Part shown: one piece after another, positions 16,971 through 25,202 of the stretch
Position numbering within the stretch: the stretch's first letter is position 1
How the letters are laid out: each line of letters starts with the position of its first letter
Origin: an uncultured Arsenicibacter sp.
Lineage (GTDB): Bacteria > Bacteroidota > Bacteroidia > Cytophagales > Spirosomataceae
Direction: 5' to 3'
Assembly (NCBI RefSeq): GCF_945952095.1
Contig: NZ_CAMFHL010000006.1
Location: 15,911-79,910 of the forward strand
DNA: 64,000 nt
The notes under the pieces: generated by a model
Told to the model about the DNA's origin: nothing
What the model saw: the letters and a program-made list of their open reading frames with translations, nothing else
Databases searched by the model: none
Translations under genes and position numbers: made by a program

Positions 16971-17534
16971 CTATTGCCTGGCCAGCCTGATGGTCTCCTG
17001 CACTTTCTGGTTTACACCCCCTTGCCGTAAAATACCCTCAATGTCGCTTACTGTATTGAGTAACAGGTAAATGTTAAAGTCGTAGTAAGGCTGCTTTACC
17101 GGGCTTGCCGACCAGACAATGTGGACAGTATCCTGACGGGTTCTGACGAGCGAAGGCGCATCCTTGCCTGTCATGAACCGGAATGTAGCAGACGCAGCCG
17201 GCGTTGTCCGTGACTCAATCGTGCGGCTGATATCGCCGAGCCGGTACTGGATAAAGGCGGATTGCAGCGGGTCCTGTGTGGTGTCGGCAATTTTCTGATA
17301 ATCCGGCAGCAGGAGGCGCAAAACACTGTCGATATTTTTATGGGCTTCTGCCTGGCTTAACTGGTGGAAGCCAATGATGAGTGCATTTCGCTGGCCGAGG
17401 TCTATTTCGATTCGACTCGTACCATCAAAATATTTTTTGTTATTCGCCCGGGTAATGTGCGAATCGAAACGCTGGGCCATAGCTGTTCCGGCAATGCCCG
17501 GCAGGAGCAAGGATAAAAGCAAAAGTAAGCGCAT
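16971..17534 (-). CDS. Secreted protein, N-terminal half of the interrupted barrel protein
   Basis: The 187-residue product begins with a signal peptide (MRLLLLLSLLLPGIAGTAMA, then Q). The rest is a mixed alpha/beta domain I do not recognise (GQRNALIIGFHQL, LRLLLPDYQKIAD, VWSASPVKQPYYDFN). It ends at TAG with CAA before and AAA after, and the same frame then continues into the barrel half. The gene is the third member of a cluster with an ECF sigma factor and a putative anti-sigma factor, so it is likely a target or partner of that system. Confidence 0.6.
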   Translation of the reverse strand: MRLLLLLSLLLPGIAGTAMAQRFDSHITRANNKKYFDGTSRIEIDLGQRNALIIGFHQLSQAEAHKNIDSVLRLLLPDYQKIADTTQDPLQSAFIQYRLGDISRTIESRTTPAASATFRFMTGKDAPSLVRTRQDTVHIVWSASPVKQPYYDFNIYLLLNTVSDIEGILRQGGVNQKVQETIRLARQ

Positions 17535-17539
17535 GGTAA

Positions 17540-18289
17540 TCAGGGATTTTTTCGGTTTAAAGGAACTGTAAGCGTTGGGGGTGTTTGACTGGACGGATAC
17601 GCATCGAATGCTCCGGAACCGATCCGTACGAGTCGTTCCGGCTTTTCACCGACGCCATAGCGGATCCGGTGGGCTTCTTCGACGAGCGGCAGCTCATTCT
17701 CGTGAATAACCTCGAACCGACGCTTTTTCGCCATAGGTTTAGGGGATGTACCAGCTGTTAAAACAGGCTGAACGACCGGTTTTTCAGACACGGTATCCGG
17801 TTTTTCAGGGGCGGTTTCCCCGCTTGCCGTCAGTTGCGGGCGGGTCTCCGTAGCCGCGATTCCGTTTTGTGTCAGGGTATCAGGTATTGTTGCCGGTTTA
17901 GTGGTCAGCGTTGGTAGCGGCTGGATAGTGAGGCGTTGCACGCCTGGTTCATCGGGTTTAGTCTGTAAGACGCCCGGTGCGTCAACCTTCGGCGAAACCG
18001 GCGGGGCATGGCGGTCTGCGGAGGAATAAGTGGTTGGGCCGTTCTGTACGGGTAGCCAGTACAAGCCTGTTATGCCCGCACCAAGCACGATCAGAACGAT
18101 GGCGGCGACCCGCACCCATAACCGCCGGAGGTCAGGGGCTGGTTTTGGCGGAGCCGCCGACAGCTCCGTACGGATGCGATCCCATCCCCGCCCCGGCGTA
18201 TAAGACGTATCTGGCGGCAGGGTATGCGAAACCGAATCCACGGCCTGCCGGATGTTGCGGTCAAGATGTTCGCCGGACATATTGTTCAT
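17540..18289 (-). CDS. Membrane-anchored putative anti-sigma factor
   Basis: The protein of about 249 residues has a cytoplasmic N-terminus with a WDRIRTEL motif of the kind found in Cytophagales anti-sigma factors, one TM at about 63-80 (VAAIVLIVLGAGITGLYWL) and a Pro/Thr-rich periplasmic region. It overlaps the sigma gene 5' to it by 29 bases (20 if the ATG at 18280 is used), which is typical for a co-translated sigma/anti-sigma pair. The signal and target are unknown. Confidence 0.75.
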   Translation of the reverse strand: MNNMSGEHLDRNIRQAVDSVSHTLPPDTSYTPGRGWDRIRTELSAAPPKPAPDLRRLWVRVAAIVLIVLGAGITGLYWLPVQNGPTTYSSADRHAPPVSPKVDAPGVLQTKPDEPGVQRLTIQPLPTLTTKPATIPDTLTQNGIAATETRPQLTASGETAPEKPDTVSEKPVVQPVLTAGTSPKPMAKKRRFEVIHENELPLVEEAHRIRYGVGEKPERLVRIGSGAFDAYPSSQTPPTLTVPLNRKNP

Positions 18290-18818
18290 AGCCTTGTACG
18301 GATAACCAGTTTTGCAGGAGCGCGCGGGCTTTGCTCAGCTGGGATTTTGACGTGTTTTCTGAAATATTCAGCTGTTGTGCAATTTCCTGATGCGTGTAGC
18401 CTTCAATGGCGTACAGATTGAAAACCGTACGGTAGCCTGTCGGTAACGCCCGGATAAGGGCATAGATTTGTTCCGCTTCGAGTCCGCCGTCCGGTAATGC
18501 CTGGTCCGGAACGCTGGCGGTTACACTGTCATCGTCGCGGAAAACCGGGAGACTACGGGTGGCACGCAGGTGTTGCAGAGCTTCATTCACAACGATGCGC
18601 CGCAGCCAGGCGTCGAAGCTGTTTTCGTCGCGATAGGTAAACGAGTCCAGGCTGCGGAACATCTTTAAAAAAGCGTTCATCATCACCTCTTCGGCCACCG
18701 GCTCGTTCTGGACATACCGCAAACTAATCCGGTATAGCCGGCTCTCATACAGGTCGTACAAGCGCCGTTGGGCGAACGTATTCCCGCGCTGGCATTGTTC
18801 GATGAGTTGTGAGAGCAT
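18261..18818 (-). CDS. ECF RNA polymerase sigma factor
   Basis: This 185-residue protein has sigma-70 region 2 (about 10-80, with LYRISLRYVQNEPVAEEVM and FDAWLRRIVVNEAL) and region 4 (about 120-175, LPTGYRTVFNLYAIEGYTHQ and ISENTSKSQLSKAR). It directs RNA polymerase to an extracytoplasmic-function regulon when its partner anti-sigma factor releases it. It is the first gene of a three-gene minus-strand cluster with the anti-sigma factor and the interrupted outer-membrane gene. The 291-base gap to the next gene shows no clear promoter of the TAnnTTTG type. Confidence 0.92.
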   Translation of the reverse strand: MLSQLIEQCQRGNTFAQRRLYDLYESRLYRISLRYVQNEPVAEEVMMNAFLKMFRSLDSFTYRDENSFDAWLRRIVVNEALQHLRATRSLPVFRDDDSVTASVPDQALPDGGLEAEQIYALIRALPTGYRTVFNLYAIEGYTHQEIAQQLNISENTSKSQLSKARALLQNWLSVQGYEQYVRRTS

Positions 18819-19109
18819 ACGTTACCGGTTGTTTCTGCGATAGAAATACAAAAGTGTGTACGAAGGTTGCCTGAGGGCGGAAAAATATTTTTTGGTGTAG
18901 AGAAAAAAGCTGGTGTATCAACCGTAGAAACAAGCTGCCGGTAAACGCAAAATTCCGGTCAGCGTCCTGTCAACAAGGGTATCCATCCCGTTCTTTTGCA
19001 TATAAGCACTAACGGGGGCAGAACTAAACGACTATTGGTTACCGTATGTGCGGGGAGAATAGTAATTTAGGTACCTGTTAACCCAACATGCTAAACCCTT
19101 TTATATCGT

Positions 19110-20204
19110 ATGTTTTCACGTCGGATTTTCCTCCAGACCTCGCTGATGGGCACGGCGACGGCCTTGTTTTCGCCCAACGTCCTGCTGTCGGCAACGGCAC
19201 CCAAAAAAGAACGCCTGGGTATTGCCCTCGTCGGCCTGGGCTATTACAGCACCGACCTGCTGGCACCGGCCCTGCAACAGACCAAAAACTGTTACCTGGC
19301 CGGTATCGTGACCGGTACACCGGCAAAGGCAGAGGCCTGGAAAAAGAAGTTTAACATTCCTGATAAGAACATTTACAACTACGACACGTTCGATCAGATC
19401 GTGAATAATCCGGATATCGACGTGGTGTATGTGGTGCTGCCGCCGTCGATGCACAAGGAGTATGTTGTGCGGGCAGCTAATGCCGGAAAACACGTGTGGT
19501 GCGAAAAACCAATGGCGATGACGCCTGAAGAGTGTCAGGCCATGATTGACGCCGCCCGCAAAAATAAACGGAAGCTGGCCATAGGCTACCGGCTGCACCA
19601 TGAGCCCAACACGCAGGAATACCGCAAAATTATCCGCGAAAAACAGCTCGGTAATGTGAAGAAAGTAGCCTGCACGGCGGCCTACCGCGATAACCGCACC
19701 GACCACTGGAAACAAAAGCGGGAAATGGGCGGAGGCGTGCTCTACGACATGGGCGTGTACGCTATCCAGGGCGCACGGATCGGTACGGGCATGGAGCCAA
19801 TTGCTATCGTGTCGGCAACTACCTCGACCACCCGGCCGGAAATCTATAAAAACGGCCTCGACGAAACGACCACGGCTCAACTCGAATTTAAGGGCGGGGT
19901 GCTGGCCGACATCAAAACCAGCTTCGGCGAAAATTCCAATTTTCTGACCATAAGCTGCGACAAGGGTGATATTAAAATGGAGCCGTATTCGGCTTATGCG
20001 GGCGTGAAAGGCAGCAGTCCGCTCGGCATCATCAATCACCCGTATGATCAGCCGGGGCAGCAAATCCGGCAGATGGACGACGATGCCCGCGCCATTATGG
20101 ACAACAAGCCGATGCTGGTGCCGGGTGAGGAGGGATTGCGCGACATCCGGCTGGTGCGGGCCATCTACGAATCGGCCAGAACCGGAAAGCGGATAAATCT
20201 TTAA
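19110..20204 (+). CDS. Gfo/Idh/MocA family oxidoreductase, exported by Tat
   Basis: The 364-residue protein is a sugar-type NAD(P)-dependent dehydrogenase. The N-terminal MFSRRIFLQTSLMG resembles a twin-arginine signal (SRRIFL). The nucleotide-binding Rossmann motif is visible as LVGLGYYS (G-x-G-x-x-S like), followed by the family EKPMAMTPEE motif at about 128, which contains the catalytic-region Lys, and a C-terminal beta-sheet domain with GGGVLYDMGVYAIQ. It is close to the glucose-fructose oxidoreductase branch. The substrate is not known. It precedes the head-GIN gene by 57 bases. Confidence 0.88.
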   Translation: MFSRRIFLQTSLMGTATALFSPNVLLSATAPKKERLGIALVGLGYYSTDLLAPALQQTKNCYLAGIVTGTPAKAEAWKKKFNIPDKNIYNYDTFDQIVNNPDIDVVYVVLPPSMHKEYVVRAANAGKHVWCEKPMAMTPEECQAMIDAARKNKRKLAIGYRLHHEPNTQEYRKIIREKQLGNVKKVACTAAYRDNRTDHWKQKREMGGGVLYDMGVYAIQGARIGTGMEPIAIVSATTSTTRPEIYKNGLDETTTAQLEFKGGVLADIKTSFGENSNFLTISCDKGDIKMEPYSAYAGVKGSSPLGIINHPYDQPGQQIRQMDDDARAIMDNKPMLVPGEEGLRDIRLVRAIYESARTGKRINL

Positions 20205-20261
20205 GGCCCATGCAACGTGACTGTAAATTCCTGCATCTTTACGCAAAACGGTACTAAGAAC

Positions 20262-20984
20262 ATGAAAAATTTACGATCTCGTTTCGTCGCATTCGGCCTT
20301 GGGCTGACAGTTGCTGCCGGTTTGGCCAGCGCTTCATTTACGAATAAAACCGTGCAGGATGAAGAAACACGCACATTCTCTGTCAACGGCTTCGACCGGC
20401 TGGATATGGGCAGTGCTTTTGTTATCCATGTAAAACAGGGCAGCAGCTACAGCGTGAAGGCCACCGGCCGCAAGCAGGATCTGGATGAACTGGATGCACA
20501 GGTGAAAGGCAAAACGCTCGATATTCACTATGGCTCGAAATGGAACCGTAACCGCAAACGGGTAACGTTCGAAATCACCATGCCGGCGCTGCAAGGCATT
20601 GATTTCTCCGGAGCGTCAACGTCGGATGTACGGGGTTTTAAAAACCAGGGCAACATGTCAGTTGAGGTTTCCGGTGCCTCGACATCGACCATCGAACTGG
20701 ATGCCGACAAGATTGAGGTGGATTTTTCAGGAGCGTCTACCGTTAATCTGATTGGCCGTGCCGATCAGATAACAGGCGATATTTCGGGCGCAACCACGGT
20801 GAAAGCCTTTGATTTACAGTCGAAAAAAGTGCAGTTGGAGGTATCGGGTGCCAGCGGCGTACGCGTTAATGCCAGCGAGAAACTGAGTATTGATGCCAGC
20901 GGCGCCAGCTCGGTACGCTATCGGGGCAGTGCGTCGGTCAGTGCTAACACATCCGGTGCCAGTTCGGTACGTAAGGATGCATAA
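20262..20984 (+). CDS. Head-GIN domain (DUF2807) secreted protein
   Basis: The 240-residue product has an N-terminal signal (LGLTVAAGLASA) and repeated SGAS or DFSGAST motifs in successive beta-strand turns, which are the signature of the putative auto-transporter adhesin, head-GIN (DUF2807) family. The VNGFDRLDMGSAFVIHVKQG entry motif is classical. Function in the family is uncertain; it is probably a periplasmic or surface protein. The ATG at 20262 is chosen because it starts the signal peptide; the frame from 20217 adds 15 residues. A strong palindrome follows. Confidence 0.88.
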   Translation: MKNLRSRFVAFGLGLTVAAGLASASFTNKTVQDEETRTFSVNGFDRLDMGSAFVIHVKQGSSYSVKATGRKQDLDELDAQVKGKTLDIHYGSKWNRNRKRVTFEITMPALQGIDFSGASTSDVRGFKNQGNMSVEVSGASTSTIELDADKIEVDFSGASTVNLIGRADQITGDISGATTVKAFDLQSKKVQLEVSGASGVRVNASEKLSIDASGASSVRYRGSASVSANTSGASSVRKDA

Positions 20985-21008
20985 CTGCCTGCTGTATGCT
21001 GATATAGG

Positions 21009-21041
21009 AAGGGGCCTGACTGCAATGCAGTCAGGCCCCTT
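21009..21041. terminator. Hairpin terminator after the head-GIN gene
   Basis: A perfect 16-bp inverted repeat (21009-21024 with 21026-21041, AAGGGGCCTGACTGCA type) closes around a single base. It lacks a long T-tract but is placed to end transcription of the head-GIN gene. Confidence 0.6.
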
Positions 21042-21068
21042 CTGCTTAGGTGAGTAGCCGGAAAGGCG

Positions 21069-21076
21069 TATATTTG
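21069..21076 (+). promoter_or_regulatory. -7 element of the thioesterase promoter
   Basis: TATATTTG matches TAnnTTTG, with a leader of about 16 bases to the ATG at 21099. A -33 motif is not clear. Confidence 0.45.
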
Positions 21077-21098
21077 CAGCCAAATCATCAACTTACGA

Positions 21099-21617
21099 AT
21101 GCCGCAGCCTAAATACGCTCACGAGTCGAAGACCATCATGACGGAGATGGTTCTGCCGAATGATACCAATACACTCAATAACCTGATGGGCGGGCGACTG
21201 CTCCACTGGATGGACATTGCCGCGGCCATTGCTGCTCAGAAACACTCGAACCGCATTGTTGTTACCGCCTCGGTCGATAACGTGTCGTTTGCCGAGCCGA
21301 TCCGGTTGGGCAACATTGTTACGATGAAAGCGCAGGTGACGCGGGCATTCAACTCCTCGATGGAGGTGTTTATTGACGTATGGGCCGAAGATATTCCGGC
21401 GGGTATCCGGGTGAGCACCAACAGTGCCTATTACACCTTCGTTGCCGTTGACCAGAGTGGCCGGCCGATTGAGGTGCCCGCTGTAATTGCCGAAACGCCG
21501 GAGGAAAAAGACCGGTACGACAGTGCCCTGCGCCGCCGCCAGCTGCGGCTGGTGCTGGCTGGCCGCATGAAAGCACAGGACGCCACCGAGCTCCGCGCCC
21601 TGCTTCTGGCCGAATAA
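21099..21617 (+). CDS. Acyl-CoA thioesterase (hotdog fold)
   Basis: The 172-residue protein is of the YciA/BFIT hotdog type. It has the NLMGGRLLHWMDIAAAIAA helix region and the ASVDNVSFAEPIRLGNIV strand, with the family Asp in WMDIA and the FAEPI motif. It hydrolyses acyl-CoA to free acid and CoA. The start MPQPKYAHESKT fits relatives. It has its own -7 element and is followed by a terminator. Confidence 0.9.
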   Translation: MPQPKYAHESKTIMTEMVLPNDTNTLNNLMGGRLLHWMDIAAAIAAQKHSNRIVVTASVDNVSFAEPIRLGNIVTMKAQVTRAFNSSMEVFIDVWAEDIPAGIRVSTNSAYYTFVAVDQSGRPIEVPAVIAETPEEKDRYDSALRRRQLRLVLAGRMKAQDATELRALLLAE

Positions 21618-21653
21618 TGTATCCTGGCTTATTTGTGATTTATGATTATGTAC

Positions 21654-21681
21654 GGGCGACCCCACGTGGTCGCCCTTTTTT
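21654..21681. terminator. Rho-independent terminator after the thioesterase gene
   Basis: GGGCGACC (21654-21661) pairs with GGTCGCCC (21668-21675), followed by six T residues. The word GTGGTCGCCCT recurs at 21700-21711, at the end of the convergent gene. Confidence 0.8.
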
Positions 21682-21708
21682 GCGCAGGAAGCTGAAGTTG
21701 TGGTCGCC

Positions 21709-22131
21709 CTAAAGCCGCAGGGACTGCCACGTAATCAGCTGCCATTGCTTGCCGTTGCGTTTGTACGCATCAGTATAGCGCAGCTTAAGGTTCATGGGCT
21801 GGCCATTGTTGATGGCCTTAATCGTACAAACCCCGTTCACCACCGCAATCTTGCCATAAATCCGGACCTTCTGCTCTTCCACATTAATCTGCTCATACAC
21901 CATCTTCGCTTCTTTGATCGACTGGATAAACGACTGCTTGGAATCGACCAGACCGTTGGAATGGGTGTAAATCAGATCATCGGCGAGAACTTTGTCGAGC
22001 ACATTCGGGTCGCGGGTGATCTGAGCGTTGAACCGCTCTTTTTCGGTAGCAATCAGGGCTTTTTCGTCGGACGACTGGGCGTAAAGTAAGTGTACGCTGA
22101 CGCTTAATAAGAAAGTAAGGAGAAATTTCAT
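21709..22131 (-). CDS. Exported SnoaL/NTF2-like (DUF4440) protein
   Basis: The 140-residue product has a signal peptide (MKFLLTFLLSVSVHLLYA) and a single NTF2-like domain: an N-terminal helix pair (EKERFNAQ, LDKVLADDLIYTHSNG), then curved strands with GKIAVVNGVCTI and WQLITWQSL at the end. DUF4440 proteins use the cone-shaped pocket for small-molecule binding or catalysis, but the ligand here is unknown. It converges on the thioesterase gene and is divergent from the trehalase-like gene. Confidence 0.85.
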   Translation of the reverse strand: MKFLLTFLLSVSVHLLYAQSSDEKALIATEKERFNAQITRDPNVLDKVLADDLIYTHSNGLVDSKQSFIQSIKEAKMVYEQINVEEQKVRIYGKIAVVNGVCTIKAINNGQPMNLKLRYTDAYKRNGKQWQLITWQSLRL

Positions 22132-22221
22132 GGTTAATCGTTTTAAAACGTTGTTCGGGGTAGTTATCCGGCAACAGACTGGCCCCGGATGGGTAAGTTA
22201 CTCAACGCAAATTACTACTCG

Positions 22222-23793
22222 ATGACCATTCGCTTTGTCAGAATTCTTTTTTTAGTAGCCTTAACAGTGCAGAAAGGCTTTGCGCAGCTTGATATTGAAC
22301 GGCAATACAGCAAGCTGCTGGAGGACGTGCAGTTAAAAGGTGTGTTCGCCGATTCGAAAACATTTCCGGCGTGTACACCCCGTTTTCCGGTAGCGACCAT
22401 TGTATCGAACTACGAGCAGAAGCGACAGCAACGCAATTTCGACCTGAAATCGTTTGTTGACCAGAACTTTATTGTGCCCGTCCAGGCATCGGTGCCGCTC
22501 ACCCGTGACCCCGACGCGTCGGTGCAGAAATCGCTGGAGGACCAGTGGAAATTCTTTGTACGCCAGCCGGTTCCGGCAAAGCAACAGGGTCAGAGTACGC
22601 TGATTCCGCTGCTGAAACCGTATATGGCCCTCGACGCCGGGGGCGAGGATTTGGGATACTGGCAGAGTGTTTTCACCATGATGGGTTTGCATGCGGCGGG
22701 CGTTACGCAGGTCGCCATGGTGCGGAATATGGCCGATAATTTCAGCTACCTTATCAACCGCTACGGCTACGTCCCGGCCGGAAACCGGACCTATTACCTG
22801 AGCCGGTCGCAGCCACCGGTGTATGCCTTGATGGTAAATTTACTGACGGAAGTACAGGGGCGCCGGTCGCTGATCAACTACCTGCCTGCTTTACAGAAGG
22901 AGTACGATTACTGGATGGCGGGTAAGGAAAAACTGGCGCAGAACGGACAGGCTGACCGGCGCGTCGTCCGGTTATCGTCGACAATCTACCTGAACCGGTA
23001 CTTCGATGACCGCGACACACCACGCCCCGAAGCCTACAGGGAAGATGTGGCGGTGGCCAGGCAGCGGGCAGGGCTTTTCAAAAAAGGACGCCCGGAAGCG
23101 GAAATCTACCGCGACATCCGGGCCGCTGCCGAATCGGGCTGGGAAGGGAGCAGCCGCTGGCTGAAAGACGGTAAAACGCCCCGCTCGATTCAGACCACAA
23201 ACGTAATTCCGGTGGATCTGAACTGCCTGCTGTTTCATCTGGAAGTAACGCTTTCGGATGCGTACCGCCTCAAAGGCAATAAGAAACTGGCGCAGCAGTA
23301 CCTCGAACTGGCTCGTCAGCGGTACAATGCCATTCAGCGGTATTGCTGGAATCCGCGCCGCGCGTTTTTCTGCGACTACGATCTGACTACCCAGAAGTCA
23401 ACGCCGGTCAGTTCACTGGCGGCGGTGTATCCGCTGGCTTTCCGGGCGGCCACGCGTGAGCAGGCGCAGCAGGTAGCCGCCGCGTTGAAACGCGATTTCC
23501 TGAAACCGGGCGGGCTGGTTACGAGCCTGACCGTTTCGGGGCAGCCGTGGGATGCGCCCTATGCATGGGCGGGACTGCAATGGCTCGCCATCCGCGGACT
23601 CCGGCAGTATGGTGAAAGCGCCCTGGCCGACCAGATTAAGCTGAACTGGATTTCGGACAACCTGCGCGTCTTTAAGGCAAACGGGTATCTGATGCCTAAA
23701 AATAATCTTGTGTCTCAACTGAATACGCCGGTCAGTACGGTGCCCTATGCGCCTTCCAACGGGGTATTGTTGTGGATGCTGAAGAATAACTGA
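22222..23793 (+). CDS. Trehalase-like (GH37 family) secreted protein, probably altered in catalysis
   Basis: The 523-residue protein has a signal peptide (about 1-18) and aligns with GH37 trehalases: RNMADNFSYLINRYGYVP, GNRTYYLSRSQPPVYALM and DAPYAWAGLQWLAIRGL. From memory, the E. coli enzyme uses Asp312 (in ESGWDFSSRW) as acid and Glu496 (in LVEKY) as base. Here the first motif is ESGWEGSSRW (304-313), with Glu308 in place of Asp, and the second is LMPKN (490-494), with Pro in place of Glu. The usual GGxFxExYxWD opening is GGEDLGYWQSVF and the C-terminal GGGGEY block is missing. The protein may bind or act on another sugar. The ATG at 22222 is preferred to 22189 because it starts the signal peptide. 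Confidence 0.82.
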   Translation: MTIRFVRILFLVALTVQKGFAQLDIERQYSKLLEDVQLKGVFADSKTFPACTPRFPVATIVSNYEQKRQQRNFDLKSFVDQNFIVPVQASVPLTRDPDASVQKSLEDQWKFFVRQPVPAKQQGQSTLIPLLKPYMALDAGGEDLGYWQSVFTMMGLHAAGVTQVAMVRNMADNFSYLINRYGYVPAGNRTYYLSRSQPPVYALMVNLLTEVQGRRSLINYLPALQKEYDYWMAGKEKLAQNGQADRRVVRLSSTIYLNRYFDDRDTPRPEAYREDVAVARQRAGLFKKGRPEAEIYRDIRAAAESGWEGSSRWLKDGKTPRSIQTTNVIPVDLNCLLFHLEVTLSDAYRLKGNKKLAQQYLELARQRYNAIQRYCWNPRRAFFCDYDLTTQKSTPVSSLAAVYPLAFRAATREQAQQVAAALKRDFLKPGGLVTSLTVSGQPWDAPYAWAGLQWLAIRGLRQYGESALADQIKLNWISDNLRVFKANGYLMPKNNLVSQLNTPVSTVPYAPSNGVLLWMLKNN

Positions 23794-23852
23794 CGCATCA
23801 AACGCAGATAAAGAGTAATTTGGCACCCGGAAAATAGATTAACGGAACAGGC

Positions 23853-24593
23853 ATGCCTTTCAAAAACATACAGATTCGATTCCAGACGGCACGGTCGCTG
23901 CCCGCGCCTTATGCCAACTTTTATACACTGACCGCCCGTCCGGCATTTAAGGATTTTCTACAGGTTGATTTCTCGATTTCATATCCTGACCGTGAGGATA
24001 TTGATGAGGATGAGCTGATTGCAGAAGGATTCTCGCCCGATGATGATTTCAGCTGGTCGGGACGGTTGCCGCTCCTGTGGCAGCAGGCCGTTACAAAACT
24101 GGTCGACGCCACAAAGCTGGAAGATGTCAGCGAAGATGAACTGGATGAGGATGATGATTTCTGGGAGATAACCATTGAACGTCCCGACGGTAAAACGCAG
24201 AAGGGGATGCCGGAAAACGTTGAGGACTGGCAGTATCTGGCACAGGAGCTGATTCAGGCGACGTATGAGTCAGCCAAAAAAGAGCTGCCGTTTGAGCTGA
24301 CGTTCATTGACCGGCGGCGCGAAGGCGATACCGAGCTTCGGCTGACAGCCCTGTTTGCCGAACGGATCGTTAAGGCGCAGTCAACGCAGAACAAGCGTTC
24401 CCGCAGTCAGACGTTGCCGTGGACTGATCTGCAAAAGATCATGGGGGAGATTTATGCCGTGGAGTTTGATCCCGATGAAGCTGTTTACCAGAAGCCCCGT
24501 CAGGATGGCCCCTGGCTGAACCTGGGCGATGAGGAGTGGCAATCACTGCGGGCCTTTCCGGCACTGGTGAAGCTACTGAGTGCGCTGGTATAA
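23853..24593 (+). CDS. Conserved hypothetical acidic protein
   Basis: The 246-residue product has no signal or membrane segment and is notably acidic in its first half (DREDIDEDELIAEGFSPDDD and EDVSEDELDEDDD). I do not recognise a family. The regular secondary structure and good codon use make it a likely real gene. It lies 59 bases after the trehalase-like gene on the same strand and overlaps the convergent methyltransferase by 21 bases. Confidence 0.65.
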   Translation: MPFKNIQIRFQTARSLPAPYANFYTLTARPAFKDFLQVDFSISYPDREDIDEDELIAEGFSPDDDFSWSGRLPLLWQQAVTKLVDATKLEDVSEDELDEDDDFWEITIERPDGKTQKGMPENVEDWQYLAQELIQATYESAKKELPFELTFIDRRREGDTELRLTALFAERIVKAQSTQNKRSRSQTLPWTDLQKIMGEIYAVEFDPDEAVYQKPRQDGPWLNLGDEEWQSLRAFPALVKLLSALV

Positions 24594-25202
24594 GTGGCTG
24601 ACAATAAAGCGCTGCCAGTACGTTTTCTGCCTGCGTAACACAAAGCCCATATCCTGTTTCAGCAGCTTGGGCCAGTCGGGTAAGGCCCAAGGCCGCACAT
24701 TGGCCATTACTTTAAAGAACAGGTACATACCGGTACTCAGTCCTTGCTGCCACCACGTTGTCGGCGGGGTGAAATCGGTAATGATACAAAACCCGTGAGG
24801 AGCCAGAGCGTGGTAAATTCGGGGGAAAAAGACATCCCGCAACAACGGCTCAGCGAATAAATCGACCACAAACGGGATCAGAACAACGTCGAAGCGTTCG
24901 TGCGTATCAAGGTCAGCCTCAGTACCATGCTGAAAATACACTCTGCCCTCAAGGGAATGGTTGCGTACCCGTTCACGAGCAATGGCCAGCATGTTGCGGG
25001 AGGCTTCCAGGTATACGACCCGCTGGGGTGTGCTGGTCGTTAAGACGGCATCCAGCAACCAGCCGGTGCCTCCACCAATAAGCAGGATGGAGGCACCGGC
25101 CGGAATCTGATTCAGAAAAGCCGTCTGGGCCTTTTTCAGGGTTTGCCCGAACACAAGGCCGGCAAGCTGGTCATATACCGGCGCAACGATATCAAATGTC
25201 AT
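24573..25202 (-). CDS. Class I SAM-dependent methyltransferase
   Basis: The 209-residue protein has the SAM-binding motif I ILLIGGGTGWLL at about 40-51, the acidic end of motif II (VVYLEASRNML) and motif IV-like FDVVLIPFVVDLF. It starts at the ATG at 25202, which overlaps the stop of the DUF418 gene in an ATGA junction, so the two are translationally coupled; the longer frame to 25262 lies inside that gene. The substrate is not known, but coupling to a DUF418 membrane protein suggests a membrane or lipid-linked target. Confidence 0.85.
   Translation of the reverse strand: MTFDIVAPVYDQLAGLVFGQTLKKAQTAFLNQIPAGASILLIGGGTGWLLDAVLTTSTPQRVVYLEASRNMLAIARERVRNHSLEGRVYFQHGTEADLDTHERFDVVLIPFVVDLFAEPLLRDVFFPRIYHALAPHGFCIITDFTPPTTWWQQGLSTGMYLFFKVMANVRPWALPDWPKLLKQDMGFVLRRQKTYWQRFIVSHLYQRTQ

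Noticed and set aside
19116..20246. Long antisense frame (376 codons) opposite the Gfo/Idh/MocA gene
   Set aside because: The plus-strand frame has a full family match; the antisense frame has no recognisable motif and reflects third-position G/C bias.
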